In this document: in pieces, positions 61,802-64,000 of the stretch
How the letters are laid out: the number at the start of each line of letters is the position of its first letter
Numbering within the stretch: the first letter of the stretch is position 1
NCBI RefSeq assembly: GCF_000284255.1
Contig: NC_017075.1
Location: 1,116,001-1,180,000 of the forward strand
Length of the DNA: 64,000 bases
Direction of reading: 5' to 3'
Source of the DNA: Rubrivivax gelatinosus IL144
GTDB taxonomy: Bacteria > Pseudomonadota > Gammaproteobacteria > Burkholderiales > Burkholderiaceae_C
Program-made: the position numbers and the translations under genes
The notes under the pieces: model-generated
What the model was told of the DNA's origin: nothing
Seen by the model: the letters and a program-made list of their open reading frames with translations, nothing else
The model's database searches: none

Positions 61802-63151
61802 TCAGCGGGTGCCGAGGTTGCGCAGGTTCTGCGGCGAGTAGTAGTCGGCCGTGCGCTCGTTGAGCACCTTGAACTTCGGCCTGGAGTCGTTGGTCAGCGT
61901 CGTGAAGTAGCGGCCCGAACGCAGGTCGTAGAAGGTGTCGGTGGAGGTGAACACGCCGCCCAGCCAGGGCGCGATGATCGGCACCGTCTCCGAGACCCGC
62001 CAGAGCTCGCCGCGCTGGTCGTACTTCTCCTGCAGCACCGCGGACCAGCTGTCCTCGTCGACGTAGAAGACACGTTTGCCGTAGATGTGGCTGGCACCCT
62101 TCTTCAGCGTCGCCTCGACGACCCAGACGCGGTGCAGCTCGTAGCGCATGTAGCTCGGGTTGACGTGGCCGGGCTTGAGGATGTCGGCGGCCTTGGCGTC
62201 GGACTGCAGCATCGCGTAGTTGTGGTACGGCACGATCAGCTCGCGCTTGCCCAGCAGCTTCCAGTCGTAGCGGTCGGTGCCGCCGTTGAACTCGTCGACC
62301 TCGTCGCTGGTCAGCATGCCGTCGCGCTGCGGCGTGTCGTAGGCGAACTCGGGCGCCAGGCGCACGCGGCGCTGGCCGGGGCTGTAGATCCAGATCGACT
62401 GGAAGGGCTTGCCCGGCTCGGCGCTGATCGCCGAATGCGCCAGCACCATCTCGCCGGCTTCGCGCGCCGGCGCCAGCTTGCGTTCGAGGTAGTAGCTCAG
62501 CACGTTGGGCACGCGCGCCTCGGGCTTGATCGCCGGGTTGCCGTGCTGGCGCAGCACCTCGTATTCGAGCTTGGAGAAGCTGGCGTCGCCGTTGGGCGCG
62601 ACGTTGGCGTAGGTCAGCGTCTGGCCGTAGGCCGCGCCCATGAACCTGAACTTGTGGTTCAGGATGACTTCCTCGCCGTTCTTCGGGATCGGGAAGGGCA
62701 CGCCGCCGGACGAGCCGACGATGCCGCCGTTGACCAGCCTGGCGCGGCCCGGGTTCAGCGCCGTCTCGTCGTAGACGGCCTGCGGGAAGAAGGCGCTGCG
62801 GTGGGTCTTGTACAGCGGCAGCGCGTAGCTCGCGTACTTCTTCAGCAGCGCGACGTGGCCGGGCGAGAGCTTGTCCTGGTAGCTCGCCAGGTTGGCCACC
62901 GTGATGACGGCCAGCGGCTTCTCGGCGGCGTAAGGGTTGGGGTAGTCGTTGGCGTTGCTCCACTTGAGCAGCTCGCGCTCGCCGCCGGTCCAGGCGGGAA
63001 TGGAGCCGTCGGCGTTGGGCTTGGGATCGGCGCCGACCGGGCTCAGGCTCTTGCCGAGATCGGCCGCGGTCTGGGCCTGGGCGGCCGCCGGCACGGCCAG
63101 GGACGCTGCGGCGAGCAGCACGGCGAGGATGGACGGGGCGCGGTGTCGCAC
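61802..63151 (-). CDS. DUF1329 family periplasmic/outer-membrane lipoprotein-like protein
   Basis: A 449-residue exported protein with a Sec signal (ending AAQAQT about residue 27). IPAWTGGERELLKWSN, RLVNGGIVGSSGGVPFPIPKNGEE and GKRVFYVDEDSWSAVLQEKYDQRGELWR are the DUF1329 signature regions. The family fold resembles LolA/LolB-like lipid-binding proteins by general knowledge, and it is regularly co-encoded with DUF1302, so a role in carrying hydrophobic compounds is likely. I chose the GTG at 63151 because TAGGAG lies 7 bp upstream; an ATG at 63190 would sit inside the DUF1302 gene. Confidence 0.87.
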   Translation of the reverse strand: MRHRAPSILAVLLAAASLAVPAAAQAQTAADLGKSLSPVGADPKPNADGSIPAWTGGERELLKWSNANDYPNPYAAEKPLAVITVANLASYQDKLSPGHVALLKKYASYALPLYKTHRSAFFPQAVYDETALNPGRARLVNGGIVGSSGGVPFPIPKNGEEVILNHKFRFMGAAYGQTLTYANVAPNGDASFSKLEYEVLRQHGNPAIKPEARVPNVLSYYLERKLAPAREAGEMVLAHSAISAEPGKPFQSIWIYSPGQRRVRLAPEFAYDTPQRDGMLTSDEVDEFNGGTDRYDWKLLGKRELIVPYHNYAMLQSDAKAADILKPGHVNPSYMRYELHRVWVVEATLKKGASHIYGKRVFYVDEDSWSAVLQEKYDQRGELWRVSETVPIIAPWLGGVFTSTDTFYDLRSGRYFTTLTNDSRPKFKVLNERTADYYSPQNLRNLGTR

Positions 63152-63179
63152 GGTGGCTCCTATCGTCAACGGCGGGTCG

Positions 63180-64000
63180 TCAGAAGGCATAGCTGAGGCT
63201 GAACGCGACGAAGTCCCGGTCCTTCAGCAGGTTGGAGTTCGAGGCGTACTGGAAGCCGGCGACCGGGTCGGTGGCGCGGTAGACGCGGCCGCCGAAGTAG
63301 CCCGTGTACGAGAGGTCGGCCTTCCAGCGCTTGTCGGCGCTGACCAGCGCGGTGCCCAGGCTCAGCGAGCGCACGCCTTCGGTGAAGCTGGGGCCCGTGC
63401 CGTGCACGTCGTGCGAGAAGGACACGCGCGGCGACAGCGTCATGCCGGCGATGGCCTGGCTGTAGTCCATCTGGTAGGCCAGCACGTAGCCCCAGGAGGC
63501 GCGTGTCGTGAAGCCTTCGCTCTGCGAGGCCAGCACCGAGCCCAGGCCCAGCCGCGTGACGAGCTCGGTCGAGGTCAGATAGACGCCCGGGCCGTCGTAG
63601 ACCTTGCCGTCGGACAGGCCGAGGTGGGTGTAGCCGACTTCGGCCAGCAGCATCGAGCCGGTCGAGCCCAGCACCGCGCCGGTGGACTTGGTGGCGCTGA
63701 CCTGGATCTGGTGCATCTTGACGCGGTCGTAGCCGCGCAGCGTCGTGCCGGCCAGCGCCGAGACCTCGGGCGGCACCAGGCCGGTCAGCCCGGCCAGCGC
63801 CGCCTGCGTCGACAGGTCGCCGAGCTGCACCGGCTGGTTGGGGCGGTAGGTGTACTCGCCCTGCAGCGCCACGCCCCAGGGGCCCTGGGCGCGCGCGCTG
63901 ACGCCGAAGACGCGGATGCGCTCCGGGTACTCGAGGAAGTAGCTGGCGCTGCCGGCCGGGTACAGCGGGTTGGCCGAGGACGGCACGCCGCCCGCCGCCG
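63180..64000 (-). CDS. DUF1302 family outer-membrane protein, C-terminal part (partial)
   Basis: About 273 codons are in the window; the 5' end lies beyond 64000. The sequence is a series of amphipathic strands (VRLGLGSVLASQSEGF-like, WKADLSYTGYFGG, FVAFSLSYAF) ending in a terminal Phe, the outer-membrane barrel signal. The region starting PLYPAGSASYFLEYPERIRVFGVSARA is typical of DUF1302. Family members act as outer-membrane channels for hydrophobic substrates in several degraders, though function is mostly inferred. It leads the leftward cluster, 28 bp before DUF1329. Confidence 0.85.
   Translation of the reverse strand, partial: AAGGVPSSANPLYPAGSASYFLEYPERIRVFGVSARAQGPWGVALQGEYTYRPNQPVQLGDLSTQAALAGLTGLVPPEVSALAGTTLRGYDRVKMHQIQVSATKSTGAVLGSTGSMLLAEVGYTHLGLSDGKVYDGPGVYLTSTELVTRLGLGSVLASQSEGFTTRASWGYVLAYQMDYSQAIAGMTLSPRVSFSHDVHGTGPSFTEGVRSLSLGTALVSADKRWKADLSYTGYFGGRVYRATDPVAGFQYASNSNLLKDRDFVAFSLSYAF

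Noticed and set aside
1..64000. CRISPR array, prophage or integrative element
   Set aside because: No spaced direct repeats of array type, no integrase, phage structural or conjugation genes were seen. The tRNA-Lys pair has no visible attachment-site duplication beside it.

Overview
The window is very GC-rich DNA with dense, short-spaced genes and frequent GTG/TTG starts. The gene content (XrtB/EpsI exopolysaccharide locus, UbiJ-UbiB, an aspS-DUF502-FmdB group, Tol-Pal genes next to tcdA) points to a betaproteobacterium of the order Burkholderiales, probably of the Rubrivivax/Leptothrix/Ideonella type. This placement rests on protein similarity recalled from memory, not on a search.

Positions 1-22135 are one exopolysaccharide region. 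A rightward operon with mostly 4-bp overlaps encodes the end of an EpsG-type tyrosine kinase, exosortase B, EpsI, a Wzx-like flippase, a pyruvyl transferase, a glycosyltransferase, an exported glycoside hydrolase, a Wzy-like polymerase and two more glycosyltransferases. It meets leftward genes for a lipoprotein glycoside hydrolase, a WecG-type transferase and a glycosyltransferase. Sugar-nucleotide genes follow (ugd rightward; manC-type and galE leftward), then the outer-membrane protein EpsL and the initiating phosphoglycosyl transferase. Together they should make, flip, polymerise and export a pyruvylated, probably uronic-acid-containing polymer.

Positions 22289-32530 hold housekeeping genes: ubiJ, ubiB, an FmdB zinc ribbon, a DUF502 membrane protein, aspS with a clear terminator, a leftward exported phytase/esterase-like protein, then a DAHP synthase, nudB, an EEP-family phosphodiesterase and clsB. 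Positions 32635-38477 encode a dipeptide-type ABC transporter, interrupted between dppC and dppD by a 236-bp element with 28-bp terminal inverted repeats.

Positions 38479-45459 hold a DUF805 protein, a ligase-associated exonuclease and its ATP-dependent DNA ligase (separated by an ADP-forming acyl-CoA synthetase/acetyltransferase and a universal stress protein), and an AhpD-like protein. Positions 45624-49438 run tolB-pal-cpoB-tcdA and then two tRNA-Lys genes with their own promoter and terminator. The cpoB reading frame has a palindromic intergenic-type repeat at its 5' end. A decayed hydrolase gene and a glycine-zipper protein follow.

Positions 50966-55334 encode an unassigned catabolic operon: FGGY kinase, class II aldolase, PLP aminotransferase and a second, metal-site-degenerate aldolase homologue, behind a promoter with a palindromic operator candidate. 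The leftward block 55361-64000 encodes DUF1302, DUF1329, a YCF48-like protein, an RND/MMPL exporter, a cytochrome c lipoprotein, a Tat-type FAD oxidase and a Tat-type PLP fold-III protein. It looks like an envelope redox and hydrophobic-substrate handling module, and with the FGGY operon it is the best candidate for undescribed biology.
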